Assembly: GCF_015667795.1 (NCBI RefSeq)
Contig: NZ_JADPEL010000011.1
Location: 1 to 64,000, forward strand
Reading direction: 5' to 3'
Source of the DNA: Clostridium sp. D53t1_180928_C8
Lineage (GTDB): Bacteria > Bacillota > Clostridia > Clostridiales > Clostridiaceae
DNA length: 64,000 nucleotides
Part shown: positions 25,928 through 34,653 of the stretch, in pieces
How positions within the stretch are numbered: position 1 is the first letter of the stretch
Layout: each line of letters opens with the position of its first letter
Program-made: the position numbers and the translations under genes
Notes under the pieces: model-generated
The model's input: the letters and a program-made list of their open reading frames with translations, nothing else
What the model was told of the DNA's origin: nothing
Database searches by the model: none

Positions 25928-27202
25928 TTATTCCCAGAAATACGGTTCATATATTCTTTTTAATCTTTTAACTATTTCATTAGATTCATTTTTATTTATA
26001 TTTATACTTTTTCCTTCTTCTGTACCTTCAAAGGTTATTATATCATCAGCATTAGTTAATTCTTTAATATACTTAATCATATTTTCCTTAACTGCCTTTT
26101 TATTATATATTTTTATATAAGAATATCCTGGGAAATCATCTGAACTATATTTTAAAACTTTAAATTTATCTATATAGCCTAAGTTCTTCATTTCTAAATA
26201 TAATTTTTCAATCTTTACTGTTTCATCTATAATCATTAAATATACTGCGCCATATCTTTCTGGCAATTCTTCTTTTATATAATTTCTATATGGAGATGAT
26301 CTAAGGGTATCATAAATTTTCTTTTCTATTTGATTTTTAAAATCACTATAATAAATAACTACCGAATCTTCAATTACTACATTTATAAAACAATGCAAAT
26401 TCTTTTCCTTAAATAACTCTAAAAATTCCTTTGTTTCTGAATGCGTCATTTCATATACTTTTAAATATCTATTATCTTTTACATCAAATAATATAGCTCC
26501 ATCCATAGCTATTACAGGAAGTTTTATTCTTATATCTTTTAATGCTTCTAATAATGCTCCTGGCGTTCTCATAGTTGCAATAGTAAATTTCAAACCATCA
26601 TCTAGCATCTTATTTAATTCAATCTTACTATAAGAAGTTAATGTATCATTCATATTTAATAATACTCTATCTAGTTCCGAAACAAATAATAAGTTATTTC
26701 TTCTCCTTCTTGGAATTCTAACTGTATTTATTATTAAAGCCAAGCCTATACCTATCATTGTATCTAAAACTCTATTGAATACAAAGAAATATGGGTTTTT
26801 ATCAGTAAGATGATTAACAACTATACTTAAAAAAACTACACATGAAAAATAAGATGAATTCTTCTTATTTATTAATACCGTTGTATATATAACAGGTATT
26901 ATTAATATAGATATTGTTAAATATCTAATAAATTCATTATCAAATACTAAGAAATAATATTCTAACAATATCATTACCAATCCATAAACTGCTCCTATCA
27001 TTGTACCTATTGTTCTTTGTTTTGCATTTGCTCTTGCATTGCTAGGATAGGGTTGCATACACCATAAAACAGATAGTGCTGTATAAAATGGTGCCCCTTG
27101 TCTCCCTCTAAGTAAATAAATAATAAATCCTAACAGTACTCCAATTGATGATTTAATAATACGCATTCCTATTGGTGGAAGTGCTGTTGATTTAACTTTC
27201 AT
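25928..27202 (-). CDS. FUSC/aromatic-acid-exporter-type membrane protein with degenerate HAD domain
   Basis: A 424-residue fusion. Residues 1-165 contain about five to six membrane helices and the RANAKQRTIGTMIGA segment of the FUSC/DUF939 family (aromatic acid exporter type). Residues about 175-415 resemble a Cof-type HAD hydrolase: FTIATMRTPGALLEAL matches motif II and its context, and PVIAMDGAILFD the cap entry. The nucleophile motif DxDGTL is replaced by NMNDTL (183-188), and motif IV (GDxxND) by FEGTEEG, so phosphatase activity is unlikely. The domain may bind a ligand and control the membrane part. ATG follows GGAGGATATTA. Confidence 0.75.
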   Translation of the reverse strand: MKVKSTALPPIGMRIIKSSIGVLLGFIIYLLRGRQGAPFYTALSVLWCMQPYPSNARANAKQRTIGTMIGAVYGLVMILLEYYFLVFDNEFIRYLTISILIIPVIYTTVLINKKNSSYFSCVVFLSIVVNHLTDKNPYFFVFNRVLDTMIGIGLALIINTVRIPRRRRNNLLFVSELDRVLLNMNDTLTSYSKIELNKMLDDGLKFTIATMRTPGALLEALKDIRIKLPVIAMDGAILFDVKDNRYLKVYEMTHSETKEFLELFKEKNLHCFINVVIEDSVVIYYSDFKNQIEKKIYDTLRSSPYRNYIKEELPERYGAVYLMIIDETVKIEKLYLEMKNLGYIDKFKVLKYSSDDFPGYSYIKIYNKKAVKENMIKYIKELTNADDIITFEGTEEGKSININKNESNEIVKRLKRIYEPYFWE

Positions 27203-27365
27203 TAATATCCTCCATATCTAATTATCATTTTTTATTAATAATTTATGGTTATCATAAATTATTATAGCTTAAACTATATCATCATCAATTATTTTATGCA
27301 ATAAAACCTAAAAATCTCTCTTTTACGTATTATACTTTACCATTAATAAGTTAAAGTTAAAAAAT

Positions 27366-27395
27366 AAAAAAGGATTCATTTTTGAATCCTTTTTT
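27366..27395 (-). terminator. Terminator of the sensor kinase gene
   Basis: AAAAAAGGATTCA (27366-27378) pairs perfectly with TGAATCCTTTTTT (27383-27395), with T-rich flanks on the minus strand, 9 nt after the stop. Confidence 0.9.
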
Positions 27396-27403
27396 ATTAT
27401 GAA

Positions 27404-30400
27404 CTACTTTCTATATTCTATTATATCCTCATTTTTTTGTTTTACTGGAAGAATAACTATAAATTCACTTCCCTTTCCAATTTCACTTGATATATCTATA
27501 GTTCCTCCATGCAACTCTATTAATTGTTTACTTAATGTTAATCCTAATCCACTTCCACCAAATTCCTCTGACGTACTGTTATAAGCTTGATCAAATCTAT
27601 TAAATATTGATTTATATTTACTCCTATCAATTCCTATTCCTGTATCTTTAACACTTACTTTAACACATTCATTACACTCACTTACTCTTACTTCTATTAC
27701 GCCACCTCTTTTTGTGAATTTAACAGCATTAGATATAAGGTTCATTATAACCTTTTCAATCTCAGAAGAATCACACTGAATTATTTTTTCTTCTATATCA
27801 GGATCTATTATAAGCTCTATTCCTTGTTCTTCTATATAATCCTTCATTGATAATGCTAACTCTTCAACTAAATACACAATATCACACTCTTCTATATTTA
27901 ATTTATAACTTCCTGACTCTATTTTAGAAGTATTTATTATATTATCTATTAGCCTAATTAATCGATTCGAATTTCTCTTTATAGTATTCATATAATGAGA
28001 TATTTTTTCTCTAGATATTCCCTCTTCTCTTTTATTTAAATTATCTACTACATGTTGAGCAGAAACTATAATATTAAGAGGCGTTCTTAATTCATGAGAT
28101 AAATTTACAAAATAGTTATTTTTATACTTTTCGTTAGCTAATAGCCTTTTGTATAACTCTTCATTTTCTACTAATTTTTTATTTAACTCTACAGTCTTTT
28201 GAGCTACTAACCCATCTAATATCTTAACCCTATTCCATATAATAAATATTATACATATGGAAATAGCAAAATATATAAAATAAGCTAATGTCGTTTTATA
28301 TATAGGTGGGTCCACTATTACATTAATACATGTTGGTTCACTAAAATCACCCTTTGCATTTCTTGCACAAACCTTAAAAACATATTTACCGGGCTCTATA
28401 TTTATATAATTTGCATAATTCCTTGATCCTGCATTAATCCATTTGTTATCTATTCCTTCTAACATATAAAAATACTGTAAATTGCTACTTGAATAATCAG
28501 GTAAGAAAAATTCAAATTCTATCATATTTTCATTATAATTTAAATTTATTGTATTATTTTCTTTTTCGTATAATGTATTATCTCCACTTATAAACTCACC
28601 AATTTGCACCTGTGGTATATAACTTTTTACTTCTATGTCCCTTGGATAAAATGATGTAAATCCATTTATTCCTCCAAAAAACATTTCTCCACTTCTACTT
28701 TTATAATAAGAATATTGATTAAATTCATTTGATTGTAACCCATCATCTACATTAAAATTTATGAATTTATCTTCTTTTATATCAAACTTAGATATACCAT
28801 AATTAGTAGAAAGCCATAAATTATTATCTTCATCAAATAACATTCCATAAACAAATGAATTATTCATTCCATCTTCTTCATTATATAATATTATATCATT
28901 TGTATCCTTATTTAACTTTACTAACCCAGAATCAGTTCCTAACCAAATATAACTATCATCAGAGTTTATAGAATAAACCCTACTATAAAACTTTTTATAT
29001 CCACTTAAATTATATTTTTCAAATTTTCCATTAGTATACCTTATTAACCCATTATCGATATCTGCAGCAAACCATATATCTCCATCCTTATCTTGATGAA
29101 TATCTACAATAGGACTTTGAGTTATTCCTGAATCTAATAGTTGTTTACTATAATTAATTATATTTCCATTTCTATCATAACTACATATTCCCCCGTAAGT
29201 TCCTATCCATAATACACCATCACTATCTATTAATAATGATAATATATCATTAGATGCTAAACCATGACTTTCTTTAAATGATACCAGCGTATCAGTAGCC
29301 TTGTTATAAAGATCTAAACCATGCTGAGTAGCTATCCAAATTTCATTATCTATACCTGTTATTTCCCGTACCATATCATTACTTATTGATATTTCTTCTT
29401 TATTATATGATTTATGATTTATTTTTTTTACTTGGCCACTTTCTCTATCAATCACATCTATTCCATCTAACATAGTTCCTACCCATAACAATCCGTCATT
29501 ATCTTCATATATTCCAGATATATATTGTTCTGTTACAGAATTTGTATTTAACTCACTAGTTCTATAGCTCTTAAACTCATTAATCTTATTATAAGTACTT
29601 ATTCCTCCTGGAGTACCGACCCACATCATTCCAGAATTATCTTCAAATACAGTATTTATATCATTACTAACCACATTAGAAAAATCATATTTATCAGATT
29701 CTTTTCTATTAAATATATTATTTTTTTCATCATAATATGCAAGCCCATAATCAGTTGCTACCCATACCTCACCGCTACTATTTTTTAATATATCTTTTAT
29801 ATAAGCACCTGGTAAATCTGTACTTTCATTTCCTGAAAAAAACCTTTCTATAACTCCATTATTTAAATTTATTCTATTCAATCCTAAGTAGCATGTACCA
29901 ACCCATAATTCTTGATTATTATCATCATAATATAAACTAGATATATAATTTCCTGAAATTGAATTGTTATTATTATGATCATATAAATATTCTATAACTT
30001 CGCCATTTATCTTATCTATTTTATTTAATCCTTCCTTAGTTCCAACCCAATAATTTCCATATCTATCTTGTTCTAAAGCATTTATCGCCTGACCTGAAAG
30101 CTCTCCCTTTTCATATCCTTGTCCATATATTCTTACGAAATCATCTTTATCCTCATTATATATATTTAATCCATTATTAGTTGCTACTAATATTTCTCCA
30201 TCTTCACCTATCAGTATATCTCTAATTCTATAATGAGATATATTGCACCCATTTTCATTTGGTAAATATCTAGTTATCTTATTTGTGGACACATCAATTT
30301 TATTCAAACCAGTTGTAGTACCTACCCAAATATTACCTGATTTATCCTCATTAATTGAAGTTATTGCATTACCACTTAATGAATTTTCCATTTTTTTATT

Positions 30401-30640
30401 TTTTCTATATATCTTAATTTTATGTCCATTATATCTATTTAATCCATCCCTTGTACCAATCCATACATACCCACTACTATCTTGAAATATGGATTCAACA
30501 CTAATTTGTGATAATCCATCATTTATATTTCTTACCTTAAAACTATTTAAATCATTTATTTGCTGTGCATTTACATCTATATTAATGTTTAACATAATAA
30601 TTATTAAACAACATAATACCCTAATAAAACCTTTACACAT
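27404..30640 (-). CDS. Sensor histidine kinase with two-component regulator propellers and Y_Y_Y domain
   Basis: A 1078-residue protein. Signal peptide (1-25), then about a dozen Reg_prop repeats of the form G-x-(V/I/L)-W-(V/I)-G-T-x-x-G-L (30-680) forming two extracellular beta-propellers, a Y_Y_Y Ig-like domain (about 690-775), one membrane helix (about 782-802), coiled-coil linker, HisKA with His849 in NLSHELRTPLNII, and HATPase_c to the end. Bacteroidetes hybrid kinases with this sensor recognise glycans; this one lacks fused receiver and AraC domains and no response regulator is next to it. A carbohydrate signal is inferred from the sensor type and the glycan-degrading neighbourhood. Start codon ATG after GGGAAGAAAGAGG. 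Confidence 0.88.
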   Translation of the reverse strand: MCKGFIRVLCCLIIIMLNINIDVNAQQINDLNSFKVRNINDGLSQISVESIFQDSSGYVWIGTRDGLNRYNGHKIKIYRKNKKMENSLSGNAITSINEDKSGNIWVGTTTGLNKIDVSTNKITRYLPNENGCNISHYRIRDILIGEDGEILVATNNGLNIYNEDKDDFVRIYGQGYEKGELSGQAINALEQDRYGNYWVGTKEGLNKIDKINGEVIEYLYDHNNNNSISGNYISSLYYDDNNQELWVGTCYLGLNRINLNNGVIERFFSGNESTDLPGAYIKDILKNSSGEVWVATDYGLAYYDEKNNIFNRKESDKYDFSNVVSNDINTVFEDNSGMMWVGTPGGISTYNKINEFKSYRTSELNTNSVTEQYISGIYEDNDGLLWVGTMLDGIDVIDRESGQVKKINHKSYNKEEISISNDMVREITGIDNEIWIATQHGLDLYNKATDTLVSFKESHGLASNDILSLLIDSDGVLWIGTYGGICSYDRNGNIINYSKQLLDSGITQSPIVDIHQDKDGDIWFAADIDNGLIRYTNGKFEKYNLSGYKKFYSRVYSINSDDSYIWLGTDSGLVKLNKDTNDIILYNEEDGMNNSFVYGMLFDEDNNLWLSTNYGISKFDIKEDKFINFNVDDGLQSNEFNQYSYYKSRSGEMFFGGINGFTSFYPRDIEVKSYIPQVQIGEFISGDNTLYEKENNTINLNYNENMIEFEFFLPDYSSSNLQYFYMLEGIDNKWINAGSRNYANYINIEPGKYVFKVCARNAKGDFSEPTCINVIVDPPIYKTTLAYFIYFAISICIIFIIWNRVKILDGLVAQKTVELNKKLVENEELYKRLLANEKYKNNYFVNLSHELRTPLNIIVSAQHVVDNLNKREEGISREKISHYMNTIKRNSNRLIRLIDNIINTSKIESGSYKLNIEECDIVYLVEELALSMKDYIEEQGIELIIDPDIEEKIIQCDSSEIEKVIMNLISNAVKFTKRGGVIEVRVSECNECVKVSVKDTGIGIDRSKYKSIFNRFDQAYNSTSEEFGGSGLGLTLSKQLIELHGGTIDISSEIGKGSEFIVILPVKQKNEDIIEYRK

Positions 30641-30757
30641 TTTTTTACCTCTTTCTTCCCTCCTTAATTAATTCGACATATACTATTAATATCCTTTTTT
30701 ATCTAATTATGCATTATTTTTTTATTTTATGTAATAATATAAATTTAATTATATAAA

Positions 30758-30792
30758 ATAAGAAGAGTTAATCTAATGATAACTCTTCTTAC
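30758..30792 (-). terminator. Terminator of the first formate/nitrite transporter gene
   Basis: GTAAGAAGAGTTA and TAACTCTTCTTAT form a 12-13 bp stem on the minus strand followed by TTT, 27 nt after the stop codon. Confidence 0.75.
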
Positions 30793-30818
30793 TTTATTAA
30801 TATTATAATTTATCTTAT

Positions 30819-31598
30819 CTATTTTACAGCTTTTCCTTTTCTTGATATTAAATAGTAAGGAATTGCAACAAATAATATTCCACCTACCATATTTCCTAAA
30901 GTAACAACAACTATATTGTAAATATATCCCACTATACTTACAGCTGCTGTACCTGGTGATAAAAGCGCTATTGTAAGCAATGTCATATTAGCAACACTAT
31001 GCTCAAATCCAGCTGTTATAAATATAAATAAACACCAGAATATCATTATTAACTTAGAAACATCATCTTTACATCTAAAAGTACACCATACTGCTAAACA
31101 AACTAAAATATTACAGAATAACCCTCTAAAAAATAATTCTTGTGCTGGTAAACTCATCTTTGTAGCTGCAGTGTTTGCTATGAACTCTCCAACTGGTCCT
31201 TTTGCAAGTCCTGTTAAATAAAACATATATCCTGATAATATAGATCCAACTAAATTTCCAATAAAACTAACTATCCATACCTTTATAGTTTCTAACCATG
31301 ATAAGTTTTTATTTAATGATCCAACTGCCATTATAAAGTTATTTCCAGTAAATAATTCTGAACCAGCAAATACAACTAAACTTAAAGCTCCACCAAAAGC
31401 AATTCCCATAACAATTTTAGTTGCTGGTGATGCTGATGCTATTAACAATCCCCCAATAGTAAATATAAGCATTATAGCCATACCTACAAATAGTCCCGCT
31501 AGCATCGATGAAGCAAAATATCCTACCTTATTATTCTTTAATAAGTCACTTTTTGCCTTAGCTGCTCCTGCAACTTTGTTAAATTCCTCGTTAAACAT
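30819..31598 (-). CDS. Formate/nitrite transporter (FNT) family protein
   Basis: A 259-residue channel of the FocA/NirC family with six membrane helices. Characteristic segments are GGALSLVVFAGSELFTGNN (loop after helix 2), FFRGLFCNILVCLAVW and FITAGFEHSVANM, which includes the conserved pore His. FNT proteins conduct formate, nitrite, hydrosulfide or similar small anions; the exact one cannot be told from sequence. A second paralogue is encoded at 52892-53677. A Crp-type inverted repeat about 80 bp upstream suggests control by a Crp/Fnr-family regulator, possibly the one encoded at 4750-5415. Confidence 0.93.
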   Translation of the reverse strand: MFNEEFNKVAGAAKAKSDLLKNNKVGYFASSMLAGLFVGMAIMLIFTIGGLLIASASPATKIVMGIAFGGALSLVVFAGSELFTGNNFIMAVGSLNKNLSWLETIKVWIVSFIGNLVGSILSGYMFYLTGLAKGPVGEFIANTAATKMSLPAQELFFRGLFCNILVCLAVWCTFRCKDDVSKLIMIFWCLFIFITAGFEHSVANMTLLTIALLSPGTAAVSIVGYIYNIVVVTLGNMVGGILFVAIPYYLISRKGKAVK

Positions 31599-31617
31599 AT
31601 TATTTCCCTCCCATTTA

Positions 31618-31637
31618 ATTGTTATTTAAATAACAAT
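31618..31637. promoter_or_regulatory. 20-bp perfect AT-rich palindrome
   Basis: ATTGTTATTTAAATAACAAT reads the same on both strands and starts 20 nt before the FNT start codon. It might be an operator or a leader hairpin affecting translation; AT-richness raises the chance of coincidence. Confidence 0.4.
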
Positions 31638-31675
31638 ATTTAATAGCATTATACATTCTACAAGGGAGTTATACA

Positions 31676-31689
31676 GTGATTAACATCAC
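31676..31689. promoter_or_regulatory. Crp/Fnr-type inverted repeat upstream of the FNT gene
   Basis: GTGATTAACATCAC is a perfect 5-bp inverted repeat with a 4-nt spacer, equivalent to GTGA-n6-TCAC. It fits Crp/Fnr/HcpR-type sites, and HcpR-like regulators control nitrite and nitrosative-stress genes in anaerobes. It lies 78 bp before the FNT gene. Confidence 0.5.
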
Positions 31690-31869
31690 GAAAATTATAC
31701 ATTTTTACTAAATTATATCTATCTTTTTACACTTTTATTCCCTATTTTCTTCTTTAATATAAATTTTCAATAAATTTTATAATATTTTTTATAAATCTAA
31801 CATTCACTTCTCTTAAAGTTAAATTGATATTTTTTTATCATTTATTAAATTTGAATTATTTCTATAAAT

Positions 31870-31910
31870 AAAAAGTATCTTCTATAGTAAAAATATAGAA
31901 GATACTTTTT
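31870..31910 (-). terminator. Terminator of the zinc-ribbon membrane protein gene
   Basis: AAAAAGTATCTTCTAT and ATAGAAGATACTTTTT are perfectly complementary around a 9-nt loop, 12 nt after the stop codon. Confidence 0.9.
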
Positions 31911-31921
31911 GATAGTTTATA

Positions 31922-32602
31922 TTATTGTCTATTAAAATAGTTTATTCCATCATTAGGCTTAAAATATGTTCTTATATATCCATCTGTTGATACAAATACT
32001 ATTTCATTTTTATTTTCATTATAATATATTTCATCTCCATCTTCTGCTTCAGTCTTATGTTTAGAATCTGGTGATTTAATAACTTCATTCGCCCCTTCCA
32101 CATACTCCTCTTTTGATTTATACCCAAATTCATTTCCATGCTTTAAGAAATGATCATCTAATAATTGATCATTACGGAACTGAAAAGAAGCATTAGTGCT
32201 TTGTCCATTCTCTGAAGTTCTTCCTATATCTGTCCAATTTAATTCTATATTAAATAATTTACCTATTAATAAAACTACAAGGACTAACCCAGCTATTATA
32301 ATATTTCTAACTGTCTTTCCTTTTCCATTATGATTACTGTTATCTTTTATAGTTGTAGACCTATTTAGATCCGTGTTATTTACATTCTTGTTATTTACAT
32401 TCTTGTTATTTATATTCCCATTTTTATTACTATTTATATTATCATTCTTATTCGAATTCTTATTTGAGCTATTATTCTTATTTTCTTTTCTACATTCACT
32501 ACATCTCTTAGGCAAGTCTAAGTTCTTATCCTTAAAAAATTTAATTTCTGAATCTGACAATACAAACTCTTTTCCACATTGTTTACAATTTCTTTTTATC
32601 AC
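31922..32602 (-). CDS. Zinc-ribbon membrane protein with C-terminal BECR/toxin-like domain
   Basis: A 226-residue protein. A zinc ribbon uses Cys6, Cys9, Cys34 and Cys37; an Asn/Lys low-complexity linker follows (about 42-90), then one membrane helix (about 98-120). The C-terminal domain (about 140-226) holds DDHFLKHGNEFG, YVEGANEVI and a final VSTDGYIRTYFKP, a pattern I associate with BECR-fold RNase-like domains at the ends of polymorphic toxins and phage proteins. Enzymatic activity is not shown. GTG start after TGGAGG. The linker DNA has short tandem repeats that may vary in length. Function unknown. Confidence 0.65.
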   Translation of the reverse strand: MIKRNCKQCGKEFVLSDSEIKFFKDKNLDLPKRCSECRKENKNNSSNKNSNKNDNINSNKNGNINNKNVNNKNVNNTDLNRSTTIKDNSNHNGKGKTVRNIIIAGLVLVVLLIGKLFNIELNWTDIGRTSENGQSTNASFQFRNDQLLDDHFLKHGNEFGYKSKEEYVEGANEVIKSPDSKHKTEAEDGDEIYYNENKNEIVFVSTDGYIRTYFKPNDGINYFNRQ

Positions 32603-32729
32603 TGAATACCTCCATTTTACTTCTTTCTTAATACTTTAAAGTTATTCTTATATCTATATTAACATATTAACATTAAAATATTAATTACTATGTTATCATA
32701 TAAACCTTAAAAGGTAAAAAAAATATTTA

Positions 32730-32776
32730 AAAAAGGTATTTAACTGAATTATTTTAGATTTTTCAGTTAAACACCT
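32730..32776 (-). terminator. Terminator of the CAP-domain gene
   Basis: GGTGTTTAACTGAA and TTCAGTTAAATACC pair with one mismatch on the minus strand, followed by a T-rich run. It lies about 50 nt after the stop codon. Confidence 0.75.
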
Positions 32777-32827
32777 TATATTATAAAGATAATCTTGTAC
32801 TATTCATATTCTAAATTATATTAATTT

Positions 32828-33406
32828 CTATTTATAAAACTCTTGGGTTGCATACACCTTATTTCCAACCTTATATACACCTATACCAATACTATCAAAA
32901 TTAGTTGATAATATATTCTTTCTATGACCTTCTGAATTCATCCAGTTTTCCATAAATTTATTTGCTAGTGCTGTTGGATCTGTAATTCCTCCTATATAAG
33001 CTATATTTTCTCCCCATGCTTTATATGAAACTCCATCAGCTTTCATTTTACTTGTTATGTAGTTACCACTTAAATCTGCATGGCTAAAATAATTATTATC
33101 TCCCATATCTTGTGATTTAATTCTTGCATATTTCTCCATAGTAGAATTATAACTTAAAGGTGCTACCCCTGCTTTAGCTCTTTCTTCATTTACTTTATTA
33201 AAAATAGCTTGTTCAACTTGTGCCATAAACTTATCTGAAGTAACTGTGCTATTTTCAGTGCTTCCTTGATTGCTTGATGGTTTTACCGTTCTATTATATA
33301 CTACCCTTCTAGATGTTGTGCTACTATTAACTGTAGCTGCATTAGCTTGTATACCTCCAGTAAATATTGTTCCTAATAATAATAATCCTATTACTTTCGA
33401 TTTCAT
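32828..33406 (-). CDS. Secreted CAP-domain (SCP/YkwD-type) protein
   Basis: A 192-residue secreted protein: signal peptide (MKSKVIGLLLLGTIFTGGIQ, cleavage after ANA), a Ser/Thr/Asn-rich linker (to about 60), then a CAP domain with FNKVNEERAKAG, the FSHAD motif, WGENIAY and WMNSEGHRKNIL. This set gives the His/Glu pocket typical of bacterial CAP proteins of the YkwD/spore-coat-assembly type. The molecular role is not well known. The second of two close ATGs (33406) is preferred because it lies seven bases after GGAGG. Single gene with its own terminator. Confidence 0.88.
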   Translation of the reverse strand: MKSKVIGLLLLGTIFTGGIQANAATVNSSTTSRRVVYNRTVKPSSNQGSTENSTVTSDKFMAQVEQAIFNKVNEERAKAGVAPLSYNSTMEKYARIKSQDMGDNNYFSHADLSGNYITSKMKADGVSYKAWGENIAYIGGITDPTALANKFMENWMNSEGHRKNILSTNFDSIGIGVYKVGNKVYATQEFYK

Positions 33407-33687
33407 TTCCATTCCTCCTATAATTTGAACTAACCTTATAGTTCATTTTTAGTCGTTATGTACTTTTACGTCTTAAACAACTTGTCCACCTAATAATAAC
33501 ATGAATATTTATCTTTTATAATAGTGGATTACTACTAAATATACCTTTTATAATCTTTTAGTAAATTTATTATCACTTATAGTTAATAATTCTAATTTTG
33601 TTATTACTTATGATATTAATTTAACTTACATAAGAGCTAGTAATACTCTACTAGCCATTATGTATTATTTTTCTTTATATAATATCT

Positions 33688-34311
33688 CTATTTCTTATTA
33701 CATTCTTTTAAATAATTTTCTTCTATCTTACTCCAGTCTATTATATTCCATATATTTTTCACATATTCAGCTCTTAAGTTTTTATATTTTAAGTAATATG
33801 CATGTTCCCAAACATCAATAGTTAATATAGGCTTCATTTTAAAAATTAATGGTGAATCTTGATTTGATGTAGATATAATATCAAGTTCTCCTTTTTCATT
33901 TATAACAAGCCACCCATAACCTGATCCAAATTGATTTATTGCTTTATTTGATATTTTCTCTTTTAATTTATCTAAGTCTCCATACTTTTTCTTTATTTCA
34001 TTTAATAAAATTCCTTCTGGGCATCTTTTAGGCTTCTTACTTAAAATCGAAAAGTAAAGATTATGATTAGCTACTCCTCCACCTTGATTTATTACATCCC
34101 TTCTTATTTCCATAGGGATTTTTTCAACATTAAAAAGTATTTCTTCCAATGTTTTTCCATCAGTAAATTTTTCATATCCTTCAAGTACCTTATTCAACTT
34201 ATCTACATATCCCTGTAAATGCTTTGTATAATGAATACATACTGTTTCTGTATCAATATACGGATTTAGATCTTTAAATTTATATTGTAATGGCCATTTA
34301 TCGTATTTCAA
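33688..34311 (-). CDS. Iron/manganese superoxide dismutase
   Basis: A 207-residue Fe/Mn-type superoxide dismutase. All four metal ligands are present: His27 (CIHYTKHL), His83 (ANHNLYF), Asp166 and His170 (TIDVWEHAYY). The usual GSGYGWLV segment follows at about 129-136. It detoxifies superoxide in the cytoplasm; there is no signal peptide. The metal cannot be decided reliably from sequence. The TTG start at 34311 follows AAGGGG by eight bases, and WPLQYKFKDLNPYID aligns with normal family starts. Single gene between secreted-protein genes. Confidence 0.92.
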   Translation of the reverse strand: MKYDKWPLQYKFKDLNPYIDTETVCIHYTKHLQGYVDKLNKVLEGYEKFTDGKTLEEILFNVEKIPMEIRRDVINQGGGVANHNLYFSILSKKPKRCPEGILLNEIKKKYGDLDKLKEKISNKAINQFGSGYGWLVINEKGELDIISTSNQDSPLIFKMKPILTIDVWEHAYYLKYKNLRAEYVKNIWNIIDWSKIEENYLKECNKK

Positions 34312-34653
34312 TATAGTTACCCCTTTTTAATTAAAGCATTTATTATAAGCTATTCTAAAAAATATTTAATTATTCTTATATAAATACATATATATTACTA
34401 ATAATGTTGTAAACTTTGCTATTGTAGCTCTTAAATCAAATGGAGATAACCAAAATAATGGTAGCAATTCCGATAAATTGCCACAGACAAGAGAATTTAA
34501 TTGACTTCCTTATTTAGATATAAAAAAAGATGTCCTTCAAAAGAACATCTTTTCTTAACTCATAATAATTAATTCAAATTCATATCACGTTCCAAAAAAG
34601 AACTCTTTTTCACCACCTCTTTTTATATACATAAAATAATCATTTTAATTATT
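34312..34653. other. 342-bp intergenic region with possible relic sequence
   Basis: Holds the superoxide dismutase leader, the PL8 gene terminator (34522-34553) and a 47-codon minus-strand open frame without a good start, ending at 34366 and containing CGNLSELLPLFWLSPF. That segment looks less AT-rich than its surroundings and could be a relic or dispersed repeat. No intact gene. Confidence 0.4.
34522..34553 (-). terminator. Terminator of the PL8 lyase gene
   Basis: AAAAGATGTTCTT and AAGGACATCTTTT pair with one mismatch on the minus strand, followed by seven T. It lies about 100 nt after the stop codon at 34654. Confidence 0.75.

Larger units (their letters stand above)
31599..31921. other. 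323-bp intergenic region upstream of the FNT gene
   Basis: Contains the FNT ribosome binding site (GGGAGG), a 20-bp perfect AT-rich palindrome, a Crp-like inverted repeat (31676-31689), AT-rich promoter-like sequence and, at the far side, the terminator of the zinc-ribbon gene. No gene seen. Confidence 0.55.

Noticed and set aside
33634-33657. GCTAGTA/TACTAGC hairpin after the superoxide dismutase gene
   Set aside because: Short stem without a T-run; may aid termination but too weak to list as a feature.
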